Origin: Bacteroidales bacterium | Lineage (GTDB): Bacteria; Bacteroidota; Bacteroidia; Bacteroidales; UBA3824 | Length of the DNA stretch: 41,285 bases | Direction of reading: 5' to 3' | Assembly: GCA_016286055.1 (NCBI GenBank) | Contig: JAEERW010000022.1 | Span: 1-41,285, forward strand | In this document: positions 23,299 to 32,022 of the stretch, in pieces | Layout: every line of letters begins with the position of its first letter | Position numbering within the stretch: the stretch's first letter is position 1 | Notes under the pieces: generated by a model | Seen by the model: the letters and a program-made list of their open reading frames with translations, nothing else | Database searches by the model: none | Told to the model about the DNA's origin: nothing | Position numbers and translations under genes: made by a program

Positions 23299-26093
23299 TT
23301 TTCCCTGTTTTTAGCGATGTTTAAAATAAGTTCCATACCGAAGAAAGGATTGCTCCATTCGCGTTTGGTGCGAGCCGAAGTTTTGCTTGCGTACTGAGGA
23401 TGTATATCGAGAATGCCGTCTACAAAGAACGAAAGTTTTGCATTGTCGCCAAACTCCTTGGTAACCTTAATGTTCCACATCATATATACCGGCTTGGTTT
23501 CTTTGGCATACGACAAAACGGTGCTCTGACGGCGCAACTGACTCCATTGAGTATCGTTTAAATCATTGATACGCTGTGCAATTTCAGGAGTAACTTCGTG
23601 TTTTTGGTTTTCAAAATCGATATATTCGTATGGTATTTTTTTGTATATTCCTTCAAAATTGTCGGAATACTGTTTGGTTTGAATCCAAATAAATTGAAAA
23701 AAGTTGGTAAAAACCATACGAAATTTGGGTATGTGCGTATTAAACCAAAAGTTCGTGTTCAACCTTCCTTGTTTGTTTTTTTCATCAAGATTGTAGATTC
23801 CTACATACGGATACATATTGTTGCCGATGCGTCCGCCCGGATAGAAATAATAAGGCAACGACGAACCGTAAATAGTGTAATAATATGCGCCATTGATTTC
23901 CACGTTGGTTTCTAACACGCTGACTTTTGGCGAGATAATGCGGTATTCTATTCCACGTTTAATCACTTTTTTTGAATTTTGCACTTGCGAATAAGAAGCA
24001 AATTCGCTGAATTTATCCTCCACATAGTCCTCTTTATCAGGTCGTCTGCCCGAAATGTCAACATCAGGTTTCAGTTCTGAAAAATAGGGATATGTTACAG
24101 CCTGATAAAATTTGAAGTAATCGTATCCCGATTCGGATTTTTCGTAAAATGCTGTTAATGAAATCTCAAAATTATTGATATTCAAGTCGTAGCCGACTTC
24201 AAACTTTTGATTCTTGTTTTCGCGAATATCCTTGTTGGTAGCGTCAAAAATCTTTGTGTATGTAATCAGATGCCGGTTTTCGGGATTGTTGGTATATGCG
24301 TTGAGCACCCAAAAATCTTTGTATATTTTTTCGGGATAAAGATAGTCCATAGTGGGCAGTTTGTTTTCTGTGCCGTAACCCAAACGTACTGTGTGATTGA
24401 TAGTTTTGCCGATTGTATAACTTGCGTTTAGGCGAGGTTCGCAAAGTATTTTATGATAAAGCGCATAATCACTTTCGAGATTCATCATCTGTGTAAAACG
24501 GTAACCAAAATCAATTTTAGCCTTTTGATTTTCAGTGGGTTTATATAGCAACGACGATTGAATATACGCCGCACCTGTTTCAATTGCTGGAATTTCATAG
24601 TTTTTTTGCGGACGCATATAAGAATTGTCCGAAGGGAAAGGCGGCAGTTTCTCGTCTTTGATAACCGCACCGCCACCTCTGTTTTTGGATGATGAAAAAT
24701 CGGCTCCGTATTCGAGTGTAAGATTAAGATTTTGAGCAAGTTCTAATCTGCTTTTGATATTTAGTTGTGTATAAAAGTTGATTGGAATATTCTCGATATA
24801 AAAATCGCTGTAATACATTGTGGGTAAATAATATCCTTCGTTTTCGCCCTCGGAGTAGGATAGGGGCATACTTTTGGGATTGCCTGTGATAACGCAGTAA
24901 TGCCTATCAATCAAATCGTTGACCCGGTTGAGTGAACTTATCAAAGATATGTTTTCGATCCACGGAAGGTTGAAATTAAGTTTTGCTTTCAACATCAAAT
25001 CGGTTTTGTTATAATCAGCCTTGTAAGTCTCGTTGTATTCGTAAGTTAACTCATCTTTTTTCATTTTGTTAACCGAGATAGTCTGTGCCAATTTGAAATC
25101 CAAATCCAACGAATATCCCGAATTAAAATTTACTTTATTGTTGTAATATGCCTGAGCGGTAATTCGGGTGAATTTTTCCATCTCCTCGCGTATGTCGTCG
25201 TAAGAGTAGAGATAATCGGTGCCGATGTGAAGATCGCCCGCCTTTTTGCCAAGTGAGAACCCCTTTCCTGCGTATATGAGTTTGTTTTTCAGGTCGATTT
25301 TTGCCCTCACACGAAGCGGCGAAACACCATATTTTGAGTTTACAATTATCTGACCTGCCGACATATTGCCATATTTCGACGACGAAATTCCACGGTTTAC
25401 CTCCACACTTTGAACGTGGTCGGTGCTTATGTAGCGCATATCTGTGCCTGAATTTATACCTGTGCGAGCCTTAATTTGACTGTCGCCACCTCCGCTGTAA
25501 GAATTTTCGGTGATTCCCACCATCTGAATGCGCACTCCGTCAGACGTTTGCGGCACTCCGTCGGACGTTACTGCAATGCCAAGCGATGTGTTTTTGTCGC
25601 TGCCAACCTGACGGCTGCTATTGAGATTAAACTGTGTCATAGGGTTTTCGGAGTATACATTGCCCGGCAGAAGAACCGCCAAATCGGCGAGGCTCACAGG
25701 TTGCAGATATTCAATGGCAGTTTCGCCAATTTCAAGTTTGTCGGCCTTGTGCCTCTTTGCCATCACCTCCACACGTTCGAGTTTGAAAGTGGCTGTCTGC
25801 ATCTCTATTTCGAGATTTAAGTCTTTGTTTATGAGATTGATATCGATGTATTTATCGGTCAATCCCATACGTTTTACCAATAGTTTGTGATTGCCGCAAG
25901 GAATACGGCGGAGTTCAAACCTACCGCCCTCGTCGGCCATTGTGTATATGTTCAAATCTTCGATTCCAACGGTGGCAAATCCTGCAAATCCGTCCTCAGT
26001 TTTGATTACTCCTTTGATATTAAAATTGCAATTTTGCGAAGCACACTCAAAAACAATAAAAACCAATGAAATTAGTATAATTAAATGTCTCAT
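23295..26093 (-). CDS. TonB-dependent receptor with CarboxypepD_reg-like N-terminal domain
   Basis: 932 aa. Signal peptide (~1-19), then a carboxypeptidase-regulatory-like beta domain (NFNIKGVIKTEDGFAGFATVGIEDLN...GRFELRRIPCGNHKLLVKRMG, ~23-78), then a plug (LADLAVLLPGNVY, VQSVEVNRGISSSKYGNMSAGQIIV, ~130-255) and a 22-strand-type barrel ending in GMELILNIAKN. No SusD partner is present. Gene partners (DUF4876 lipoprotein upstream, DUF6850-like barrel and FMN lipoprotein downstream) and the upstream regulon promoter point to uptake of a metal or metal complex rather than a glycan. Confidence 0.9.
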   Translation of the reverse strand: MRHLIILISLVFIVFECASQNCNFNIKGVIKTEDGFAGFATVGIEDLNIYTMADEGGRFELRRIPCGNHKLLVKRMGLTDKYIDINLINKDLNLEIEMQTATFKLERVEVMAKRHKADKLEIGETAIEYLQPVSLADLAVLLPGNVYSENPMTQFNLNSSRQVGSDKNTSLGIAVTSDGVPQTSDGVRIQMVGITENSYSGGGDSQIKARTGINSGTDMRYISTDHVQSVEVNRGISSSKYGNMSAGQIIVNSKYGVSPLRVRAKIDLKNKLIYAGKGFSLGKKAGDLHIGTDYLYSYDDIREEMEKFTRITAQAYYNNKVNFNSGYSLDLDFKLAQTISVNKMKKDELTYEYNETYKADYNKTDLMLKAKLNFNLPWIENISLISSLNRVNDLIDRHYCVITGNPKSMPLSYSEGENEGYYLPTMYYSDFYIENIPINFYTQLNIKSRLELAQNLNLTLEYGADFSSSKNRGGGAVIKDEKLPPFPSDNSYMRPQKNYEIPAIETGAAYIQSSLLYKPTENQKAKIDFGYRFTQMMNLESDYALYHKILCEPRLNASYTIGKTINHTVRLGYGTENKLPTMDYLYPEKIYKDFWVLNAYTNNPENRHLITYTKIFDATNKDIRENKNQKFEVGYDLNINNFEISLTAFYEKSESGYDYFKFYQAVTYPYFSELKPDVDISGRRPDKEDYVEDKFSEFASYSQVQNSKKVIKRGIEYRIISPKVSVLETNVEINGAYYYTIYGSSLPYYFYPGGRIGNNMYPYVGIYNLDEKNKQGRLNTNFWFNTHIPKFRMVFTNFFQFIWIQTKQYSDNFEGIYKKIPYEYIDFENQKHEVTPEIAQRINDLNDTQWSQLRRQSTVLSYAKETKPVYMMWNIKVTKEFGDNAKLSFFVDGILDIHPQYASKTSARTKREWSNPFFGMELILNIAKNREK

Positions 26094-26107
26094 AATCTGT
26101 AAAAAAT

Positions 26108-26129
26108 GCCGGAGAAATAATTCCCCGGC
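26108..26129 (-). terminator. Terminator-like hairpin inside operon, before TonB receptor gene
   Basis: On the minus strand gccgggg (26129-26123) pairs with ctccggc (26114-26108), one mismatch, followed by a run of T (atttttta). It lies in the 78-bp gap between the DUF4876 gene and the TonB receptor gene, so it may lower expression of the downstream genes. Confidence 0.65.
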
Positions 26130-26171
26130 TGTTACATCAGTTATTTAAAGAGCATCGGAACTCTCATTCTA

Positions 26172-27497
26172 TTATTTATTTCTCCATCCAACGGGGAAAG
26201 CATTGTGATATTCAACAATTTCGCAATCGTCAGTAGAATTGTTAGTGTCTTTGTAGCCTTCGGCATCGCTGCCCTTGCGCTGAACCAAAAGACCTGAATG
26301 GCAACCTTTTACAAGTTGTTTGCCACGGTCTACGCTTTGGGGAAGAGGATTTGTAACGATGTCGGAAGGAATGTGTCCTGTGGTGATTCCGTCGAGAATA
26401 AGGTCGGCTTTAACGCTGAGCATTTGTATTTCTACATTGTTGTTTTCCTTATCTTTAACAGTTGCAACCGAAGTGTTGGCAGCAAAAAATTCGTCGAGAG
26501 TAGCCTGTTCGCCGTTTTTGAGTTTGAAGATAAACGGGCAGTAGAATCCGCGGGGATGTTGGTAAAATCCACCTATGCCGCCAAAGTCGTTTTCGGCAGG
26601 GTAAATCTCCTTAACGTTAGGCACTTCGGGATTGTCAACATCGCTTGTATAGAGTTGCGGGTCGTAGATTTCAAAATCGGCACCCGAAAGGTCAACCGCA
26701 TTTTCGTATTTGTATGTAACAGTGCGTTTTTCGCCTGTTGCCTCGTCGGTTTCTTCATACGAACCCTCGGTTTCTTTGTGGTTTTTGGCTGTGAAAGCAA
26801 TCACAAGTTTTTCGTGAGGTTTAACTGGATGCTCGTAGCCCGAACCCGGAATAACAATGATACCGTGTACAGGCACTTTTCCGGCGTTGTAATACTCATC
26901 GTACCAACTCTCTTTTTCGGTGCAAGAAGCCTGCATTGTGCAGCCGATAGCGAGACCGTCGGCATAGAGAATGTTGCTTGTGGGGTTGTAGAGCACCATA
27001 TATTGATCGGGGTGCATCATACGTCCCGCATTACGCTCGCCATTAAAAAATACCTCAGAGAAGATAAACTGATAGTCAGATTGTTGTGCAACAGTTGCAA
27101 TCAGTTTTACATCAATTGTTTGGTTTTCATCCTTGATGGTAACGTTTTCTTTGCGTACAAAGATTGTTTTGCCATCAACAGTTTTTTCAAGACTTACGTC
27201 GTAATTGCCTATTGGAATGTAAATTTTAACCTTTCCGTTGGCGTTTTCGTCCAAAGTCTCTTTTTTGATATCAAAAGTGTAAGTGTCTTTTGACTGAACA
27301 GATGTGAGAGTGATAGTGCAACCGTCTAATTCTGTGCTTGATACAGCACCGTCAACGTCGGAAGCGAGATTTACAAAAGCATCGATTCCGCTGTACGAAT
27401 AACCATTGTTGTCGTCGTCGTCGTCGCACGAAGATAGCGCAATGCTACCGCCTGCCATTGCCAATGCAACGGCATAATTGATAATTCTATGTTTCAT
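26172..27497 (-). CDS. DUF4876 surface lipoprotein
   Basis: 441 aa. The signal ends in LSSC with Cys24, followed by DDDDDNN, the acidic stretch that sends Bacteroidota lipoproteins to the cell surface. Residues ~35-130 look like a beta-sandwich (Ig or prealbumin-like), and the core from ~145 (IFSEVFFNGERNAGR, then DQYMVLYNPTSNILYADGLAIG) matches DUF4876, whose members accompany TonB receptors. A substrate-capturing surface partner of the 23295-26093 receptor is the likely role. The gap of 34 bp to the preceding gene supports one transcript. Confidence 0.8.
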   Translation of the reverse strand: MKHRIINYAVALAMAGGSIALSSCDDDDDNNGYSYSGIDAFVNLASDVDGAVSSTELDGCTITLTSVQSKDTYTFDIKKETLDENANGKVKIYIPIGNYDVSLEKTVDGKTIFVRKENVTIKDENQTIDVKLIATVAQQSDYQFIFSEVFFNGERNAGRMMHPDQYMVLYNPTSNILYADGLAIGCTMQASCTEKESWYDEYYNAGKVPVHGIIVIPGSGYEHPVKPHEKLVIAFTAKNHKETEGSYEETDEATGEKRTVTYKYENAVDLSGADFEIYDPQLYTSDVDNPEVPNVKEIYPAENDFGGIGGFYQHPRGFYCPFIFKLKNGEQATLDEFFAANTSVATVKDKENNNVEIQMLSVKADLILDGITTGHIPSDIVTNPLPQSVDRGKQLVKGCHSGLLVQRKGSDAEGYKDTNNSTDDCEIVEYHNAFPVGWRNK

Positions 27498-27531
27498 TTA
27501 TTATACTGTTTTATAGATACTTAAATACTGA

Positions 27532-28167
27532 TTATTTAAAACATTCGGATTTTCCGTCTTTCATACATTCGTCGGCAGATGCTGTGGCTTCGGGGTCGTT
27601 TTTCTTAACGCAGCAATCGGCAAATTTTACTGATTCTAAATAATATTGAGGATAATAATCCTGATTATGCGATGCCATCCAATCTTTTTTTTCTTGATTT
27701 GCAATCTTGGTGTTTTCGATTTTGGCTTTGATATTTTCGCACATTTTCAAAGATGCCGAATCAGATTTAGCCTCAAATTCGGCAAGACGGTTTTCTAATT
27801 TGATAATTGTGCTGTCTAAATCGGTCTGAGTTATCTTATTGACTCTCAGCACGCCTGTGATATTGGCGTTTTTGTTTAAAAGACATTGGTTAAACTTAGG
27901 AATATCGCCGCCTGCAACCACATAAAGAGTGGCGGTTGTGTCTTGAATATCGGTAAAAGTGATATTACTGCCGCAATGGCAAACACGTGTAACTTTTGCC
28001 TTTACTTTCACTTCCTTGTCAACAAGGTATTCGGCTGAATCTAAGAGAGTTTTGGGCGAATAAACGCCCTTGCAGCAATCTTTGCCGCTCTGATTTTGGT
28101 TTGAAGAACTATTGCAGGCAACAAACAGCGCTGCAATCATCAGGCTTGTAGTAATAATCTTTTTCAT
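27532..28167 (-). CDS. Cys-rich lipoprotein, OB-fold-like, first gene of TonB operon
   Basis: 211 aa. Lipobox FVAC, Cys18. Mature residues include CC (31-32), CHC (63-65) within KVTRVCHCGSNITFTDIQD, C near 95, and further Cys near the C-terminus (ADCCVKK, DECMK, SECFK). The central part (VKVKAKVTRVCHC...ATLYVVAGGD...NITGVLRV) reads like an OB-fold strand series, followed by a helical segment. The many Cys and the CHC motif suggest metal or haem binding, or disulfides. I do not recognise the exact family. Its promoter carries the shared 18-bp dyad. Confidence 0.75.
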   Translation of the reverse strand: MKKIITTSLMIAALFVACNSSSNQNQSGKDCCKGVYSPKTLLDSAEYLVDKEVKVKAKVTRVCHCGSNITFTDIQDTTATLYVVAGGDIPKFNQCLLNKNANITGVLRVNKITQTDLDSTIIKLENRLAEFEAKSDSASLKMCENIKAKIENTKIANQEKKDWMASHNQDYYPQYYLESVKFADCCVKKNDPEATASADECMKDGKSECFK

Positions 28168-28197
28168 TGTGTGTTACATTTGTCATTTTTTACGCTG

Positions 28198-28245
28198 CAA
28201 AATTATGCAGCCGAAACAACCTCTGCAATCACTTAAAATGGGGAT
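28198..28245 (-). promoter_or_regulatory. Shared-regulon promoter 3 (Cys-rich lipoprotein/TonB operon)
   Basis: On the minus strand ATCCCCATTTTAAGTGAT (28245-28228), -33 TTG (28228-28226), 20 bp, TAATTTTG (28205-28198). This is the weakest right half-site of the six (AAGTGAT instead of TAGGTAT). Confidence 0.7.
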
Positions 28246-28351
28246 TTTTTTTGATTGATACTACCTATTATTTGCTAATCTTTATTGATTATTTCGTTTT
28301 TTTCCAATTTATTTTTTTTGAATAATCTATATTGATATATATTTTTTTCCT

Positions 28352-28359
28352 TATCTTTG
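28352..28359 (+). promoter_or_regulatory. -7 element for small membrane protein
   Basis: TATCTTTG fits TAnnTTTG and lies 35 bp before ATG 28395. A TTG is found 17 bp upstream, shorter than usual. Confidence 0.5.
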
Positions 28360-28394
28360 TCGCCAACATTTTAATCTACTAAATATTAACAATT

Positions 28395-28721
28395 ATGGAA
28401 ATTGTATTATACATTCTTGTATACATCGTGTTCTTGCTGTTGCCGGCGGCGGGTATTTTGTCTTATTACAAACATTGGGACATAATGTTTTATATCTCTT
28501 CTATTGTATGCGCAATATTATGGATAATTAGCATACTACATTCATTTTCAATAGTATGGGTTTACGCTCTGGCTATATTATTGATTCCTCTTATTCTTGC
28601 GTTTTTCTTGAAACAGGCGGATGGGTATAATTATTTCTTGTTTGCCTCGTGCTTCGGCGCGTATCTTACGTTTGGGTACATGTATTTATATGGCTCGGCG
28701 TTGGGACATTGGAGTCAATAA
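28395..28721 (+). CDS. Small four-helix membrane protein
   Basis: 108 aa, almost wholly hydrophobic, with four predicted membrane helices (about 3-22, 27-47, 50-70, 78-98). Family not recognised. A TAnnTTTG promoter sits directly upstream, and the gene ends 4 bp before the end of the convergent ZIP gene. Confidence 0.65.
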   Translation: MEIVLYILVYIVFLLLPAAGILSYYKHWDIMFYISSIVCAILWIISILHSFSIVWVYALAILLIPLILAFFLKQADGYNYFLFASCFGAYLTFGYMYLYGSALGHWSQ

Positions 28722-28724
28722 TCC

Positions 28725-29477
28725 TCACCCCATCACCACATCGAGCACCATCATCATTGCAAATCCGATTGCAAATCCGATTGTTGCAACGTTGGAGTGT
28801 TCGCCTTGGGAGGCTTCGGGGATGAGTTCTTCTACAACTACGTAGAGCATTGCGCCGGCGGCAAAGGGTAGGAGATAGGGCATTGTGGCTGTGGCTGCCG
28901 ATGCCAACAAAAGTACCAACGCGCCGCCAATAGGTTCTACAATGCCGCTGAGACTGCCCACCAAAAAGGCTCTTAAACGGCTGTTGCCTGCGCTGCGGAG
29001 TGGCATCGAAATTATTGCGCCTTCTGGAATGTTCTGAATAGCAATGCCTAACGACAATGCCAACGCGCCCGCCGTGCTGAAATCTGACGTTACCGCGCCC
29101 GCAATTGCCACGCCCACAGCCATTCCCTCGGGAAAATTGTGAATCGTTACCGCCAACGCCAACATTGTGGTACGCGAAAGATGGCTCTGCGGACCCTCGT
29201 GTCCGCCTTTTGGGTGAATGTGCGGCGTGATGTAGTCGATGAGCAAGAGGAACGCAAATCCGCCCAAAAATCCAATCACCACGGGCGTGATGTTGCCCAT
29301 ATCAATTGCCGGAATCAGCAACGACCACACCGACGCCGCCACCATTACGCCCGAGGCAAATCCAAGTAAGATTTTTTGGAAAAGTTCGGGCATATCTTTT
29401 TTCATAAAAAACACAAATGCCGACCCCAAAACCGTGCCGGCAAATGGTATCAAAAGTGCTGTTAAAATGGCTTCCAT
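28725..29477 (-). CDS. ZIP-family metal transporter
   Basis: 250 aa, eight helices. The metal-site motifs HNFPEG (113-118) and QNIPEG (148-153) are intact, and a His-rich loop (HIHPKGGHEG) lies between TM3 and TM4. This is the GufA/ZupT-like branch. ZIP proteins bring zinc, iron or manganese into the cytoplasm. The start overlaps the stop of the P-type ATPase gene by 1 base (TAATG), so the two proteins are made together. Paired with a compartment-loading ATPase, it could supply cytoplasmic Fe2+ or Zn2+. Confidence 0.9.
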   Translation of the reverse strand: MEAILTALLIPFAGTVLGSAFVFFMKKDMPELFQKILLGFASGVMVAASVWSLLIPAIDMGNITPVVIGFLGGFAFLLLIDYITPHIHPKGGHEGPQSHLSRTTMLALAVTIHNFPEGMAVGVAIAGAVTSDFSTAGALALSLGIAIQNIPEGAIISMPLRSAGNSRLRAFLVGSLSGIVEPIGGALVLLLASAATATMPYLLPFAAGAMLYVVVEELIPEASQGEHSNVATIGFAIGFAMMMVLDVVMG

Positions 29478-31561
29478 TAATCTATCCTCCTCATTGCGCT
29501 CATACTGATTGCCACGGTTGATGCGTTGTGAAGCAATGCGGCGAGCGACGGTGAAATTATGTTTGCCAATCCGCCGAGTATTAGCATCGAATTTACGCCG
29601 ATAATTGCATCGTTGTTGCCTTTGATTCTGCGTTTTAGATTGCGGCCAATTTTCATAAGTTTGGGTAATGAAGATAGTCCGTCGTCGGGTAGCATAATGT
29701 CGGCTGTCTGACCTGCAATCGACGACGCTTTGCCCATTGCAATGCCAATGTCGGCGGCTGAAAGTGCGGGTGCGTCGTTGATGCCGTCGCCAACCATAGC
29801 CACGGTGCGTCCCTCGGATTTCATTTGTTTTACGTATGCAACTTTCTGATCAGGAAGAGTTTGCGCATAAAATTCGGTAATACCAGCCTCGCGAGCCACA
29901 GCCTGAGCCGTTTTTTCGCCGTCGCCGGTTATCATTACAATATTTTTAACGCCCGCCTGTTTCAAAAGTTTTATCGCCTCTACCGAATCTTGACGGATGA
30001 AATCTTTTATGGCAATAAGTCCCGCAAGTTCCTCGCCCTCAGAAAAATAGAGGATAGAATCGCCTGTTTCGCCAAGTTCGTCGATGTAATGCTGAGCCTC
30101 GTCGGTGAGCGGAATTTTTTCATCATCAAAGATAAAATGTGCCGATCCGATGCGGAGTTTTTTGCCGTTGATTGACGATGCAACTCCGTGAGCCAAAACG
30201 TATTCCACTTTGGTATGTTCCTCCTCGTGAATGAGGTTTCGGTTTTGGGCTTCCAACACCACTGCACGAGCCAAAGAGTGCGGAAAATGTTCTTCCAAAC
30301 AAGCCGCCATTTTTAATACCTCGTTTTCATTGCGTCCGCCCAATGGAATAATGCGCGAAACCTTTGGTGTTGCCTCAGTTAGCGTTCCTGTTTTGTCAAA
30401 AACAAAGGTGTCAACTTCGGATATAAGTTCTAAGAATTTTCCACCTTTTACAATAATGCCGTTTTGTGCGCTGTCTCTCATTGCCGAAAGCACGCAGATT
30501 GGGGCAGAAAGTTTCATTGCGCACGAATAATCCACAAGCAAAGTTGACATCGCTTTTGTGAAATTTCCAGTGGCAAAATAGGTGGCGGCGGCAAGCAAAA
30601 AGTTGTATTTAACCAAGTGATTTGCAATACGTTCGGCGTTTACTTGCGACGCGGCTTTTAATGCTTGCGAATTGTCGATAAGCGACACAATTTGGTTGAT
30701 TCTTGTCTCTTTTCCTGCCGATTTTACGCTTACTACGATTTCGCCGTCTTCCACAATTGTGGATGCAAACACGCCAGAACCTTCCTTTTTTTCCACTGCC
30801 AACGGTTCGCCGGTCATTGATGATTGGTTTACCATTGCCAAACCGCTTACAACAGTGCCGTCGGCAGGTATTACGCCTCCGATTCGGCAAATTACGCGGT
30901 CGCCTTGTTTGAGGTTTTTGGTTTGTACTTGAATCTCTTGTCCGCTGTCGGTGAGCACGTTAACCACTTCCTCGGTGTTGAGGAGCGAGTGCGCAAGGTT
31001 GTCGTAAGATTTGCGTTTGATGTAATCTTCCAAAACTTCGCCGATGCTGAGCAAAAACGAAACCGAACCCGCAGTTTTGATGTCGCCGCTGAAATAGGAG
31101 AATCCCAAGGCTGTTGCATCAAGCACGTCGGCACAGAAAATTTTGCCGCCAATAATGCTCTTTGCTCCGTTGTAAAGTCTTGGTGCAATGTTGATTAACT
31201 GCAACGCCTTGCGAATTGGAAACGGCAGCAACTTTTTTATATAATGTCGCACCACCATTTCCGAAAGTATCGAAAACAACGACGGCTGCGGAATGTCGAG
31301 CGGATTAACGCTGTCAAGAAGTTCCTGATTTTCAAGGTATCGGTGGTCTAACAGTCGGAAATACGCCAAAACTGTTTCTTCGCTAACACCTACGTAATGT
31401 ATTAATACACTGCCCGTTGTGGGATTGATTTCAACAGATGTTATACCCATCTGTTCTTCCACGAGCGACTTTACCAACCCTGCTTGAACAGGCGTAAGCG
31501 AGTGTCTGTCGTAACGGATTCTTACCCGTCCGGGCAGCGAATGTGCTATTTTAAAGTCCAT
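29477..31561 (-). CDS. P1B-type ATPase, ferrosome FezB-like (P1B-6 class)
   Basis: 694 aa. Residues 1-75 form an HMA_2-like domain that lacks the CxxC of copper ATPases and begins HSLPGRVRIRY. Catalytic elements are TGEP (250-253), DKTGT (389-393) and GDGIND near residue 620. The TM metal motif is SCAMKLSAP (346-354) in place of CPC or SPC, and the HP locus reads FPHSLARA. This set, with a small DUF6110-like protein in front, is what I know from FezB ATPases of ferrosome loci, which load iron into a lipid-bounded store. The upstream regulon promoter and the divergent flavodoxin gene also point to iron. A cation exporter for another metal is the alternative. Confidence 0.8.
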   Translation of the reverse strand: MDFKIAHSLPGRVRIRYDRHSLTPVQAGLVKSLVEEQMGITSVEINPTTGSVLIHYVGVSEETVLAYFRLLDHRYLENQELLDSVNPLDIPQPSLFSILSEMVVRHYIKKLLPFPIRKALQLINIAPRLYNGAKSIIGGKIFCADVLDATALGFSYFSGDIKTAGSVSFLLSIGEVLEDYIKRKSYDNLAHSLLNTEEVVNVLTDSGQEIQVQTKNLKQGDRVICRIGGVIPADGTVVSGLAMVNQSSMTGEPLAVEKKEGSGVFASTIVEDGEIVVSVKSAGKETRINQIVSLIDNSQALKAASQVNAERIANHLVKYNFLLAAATYFATGNFTKAMSTLLVDYSCAMKLSAPICVLSAMRDSAQNGIIVKGGKFLELISEVDTFVFDKTGTLTEATPKVSRIIPLGGRNENEVLKMAACLEEHFPHSLARAVVLEAQNRNLIHEEEHTKVEYVLAHGVASSINGKKLRIGSAHFIFDDEKIPLTDEAQHYIDELGETGDSILYFSEGEELAGLIAIKDFIRQDSVEAIKLLKQAGVKNIVMITGDGEKTAQAVAREAGITEFYAQTLPDQKVAYVKQMKSEGRTVAMVGDGINDAPALSAADIGIAMGKASSIAGQTADIMLPDDGLSSLPKLMKIGRNLKRRIKGNNDAIIGVNSMLILGGLANIISPSLAALLHNASTVAISMSAMRRID

Positions 31562-31782
31562 TACGCTTTTTTAGATTCTTGTTTTGCCTCTTCTACCAAA
31601 TCTTCGGCGTCTTCTTTTACGGTTTCTACAAAAGCCTGAGCCTCGTCTTTGAGTTGTTGACCAGCGGCAATAATCTTAGCGCAACCTTTCTGCACTGTTT
31701 TGGTTTTCAAAAGGGCAATAACGGCTATACCTGCCAACGCCCCAAGGAAAAATACACCTGTTTTTGAGATATTGTTGAACAT
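31561..31782 (-). CDS. DUF6110-like small membrane-anchored protein
   Basis: 73 aa: one N-terminal membrane helix rich in Gly and Ala (GVFFLGALAGIAVIALL, ~9-25), then a charged amphipathic helix (LKDEAQAFVETVKEDAEDLVEEAKQESKK). Proteins of this shape (DUF6110) precede HMA_2-type ATPases in many anaerobes. Its TAA overlaps the ATPase ATG by 1 base. By position it could be the FezA-like partner of the ATPase; that equivalence is inference. Confidence 0.75.
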   Translation of the reverse strand: MFNNISKTGVFFLGALAGIAVIALLKTKTVQKGCAKIIAAGQQLKDEAQAFVETVKEDAEDLVEEAKQESKKA

Positions 31783-31808
31783 TGTTATTATGTTTTAAAA
31801 ATTTTACA

Positions 31809-31856
31809 CAAAGTTACGGTGCGGCAATGAAAAACGGAATACCTAAAAGTAATGAT
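31809..31856 (-). promoter_or_regulatory. Shared-regulon promoter 4 (ferrosome-like operon)
   Basis: On the minus strand ATCATTACTTTTAGGTAT (31856-31839), -33 position TTC (31839-31837), 20 bp, TAACTTTG (31816-31809). It is divergent from promoter 5. Confidence 0.7.
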
Positions 31857-31949
31857 TTAACTTCGTTTTCGGCTTTAAGACTAATTATTATTGGGGATAG
31901 TGTATCAAAAACACTCAATCGCAAACTTTTGGTATTACATATTTTTTAA

Positions 31950-31997
31950 ATACCGCTTTTTCGGTATTGTGTGATAATTGTGTTGAATCTAATTTTG
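31950..31997 (+). promoter_or_regulatory. Shared-regulon promoter 5 (flavodoxin)
   Basis: ATACCGCTTTTTCGGTAT (31950-31967) has the most complete dyad, ATACCG-N6-CGGTAT. The -33 TTG (31967-31969), 20 bp and TAATTTTG (31990-31997) follow. A weaker half-matching copy (cttttggtat) occurs at about 31926-31935. Confidence 0.8.
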
Positions 31998-32022
31998 CGC
32001 CAAAATTTAAAACAAAATAACA

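Noticed and set aside
23295-26093. SusC/SusD polysaccharide locus
   Set aside because: No SusD gene or carbohydrate enzymes nearby; partners are DUF4876, DUF6850-like and FMN-binding proteins.
26298-27293. 331-aa open frame on the plus strand
   Set aside because: It lies fully antisense to the DUF4876 lipoprotein gene, has Cys/Phe/Val-rich composition typical of a shadow frame, and no promoter.
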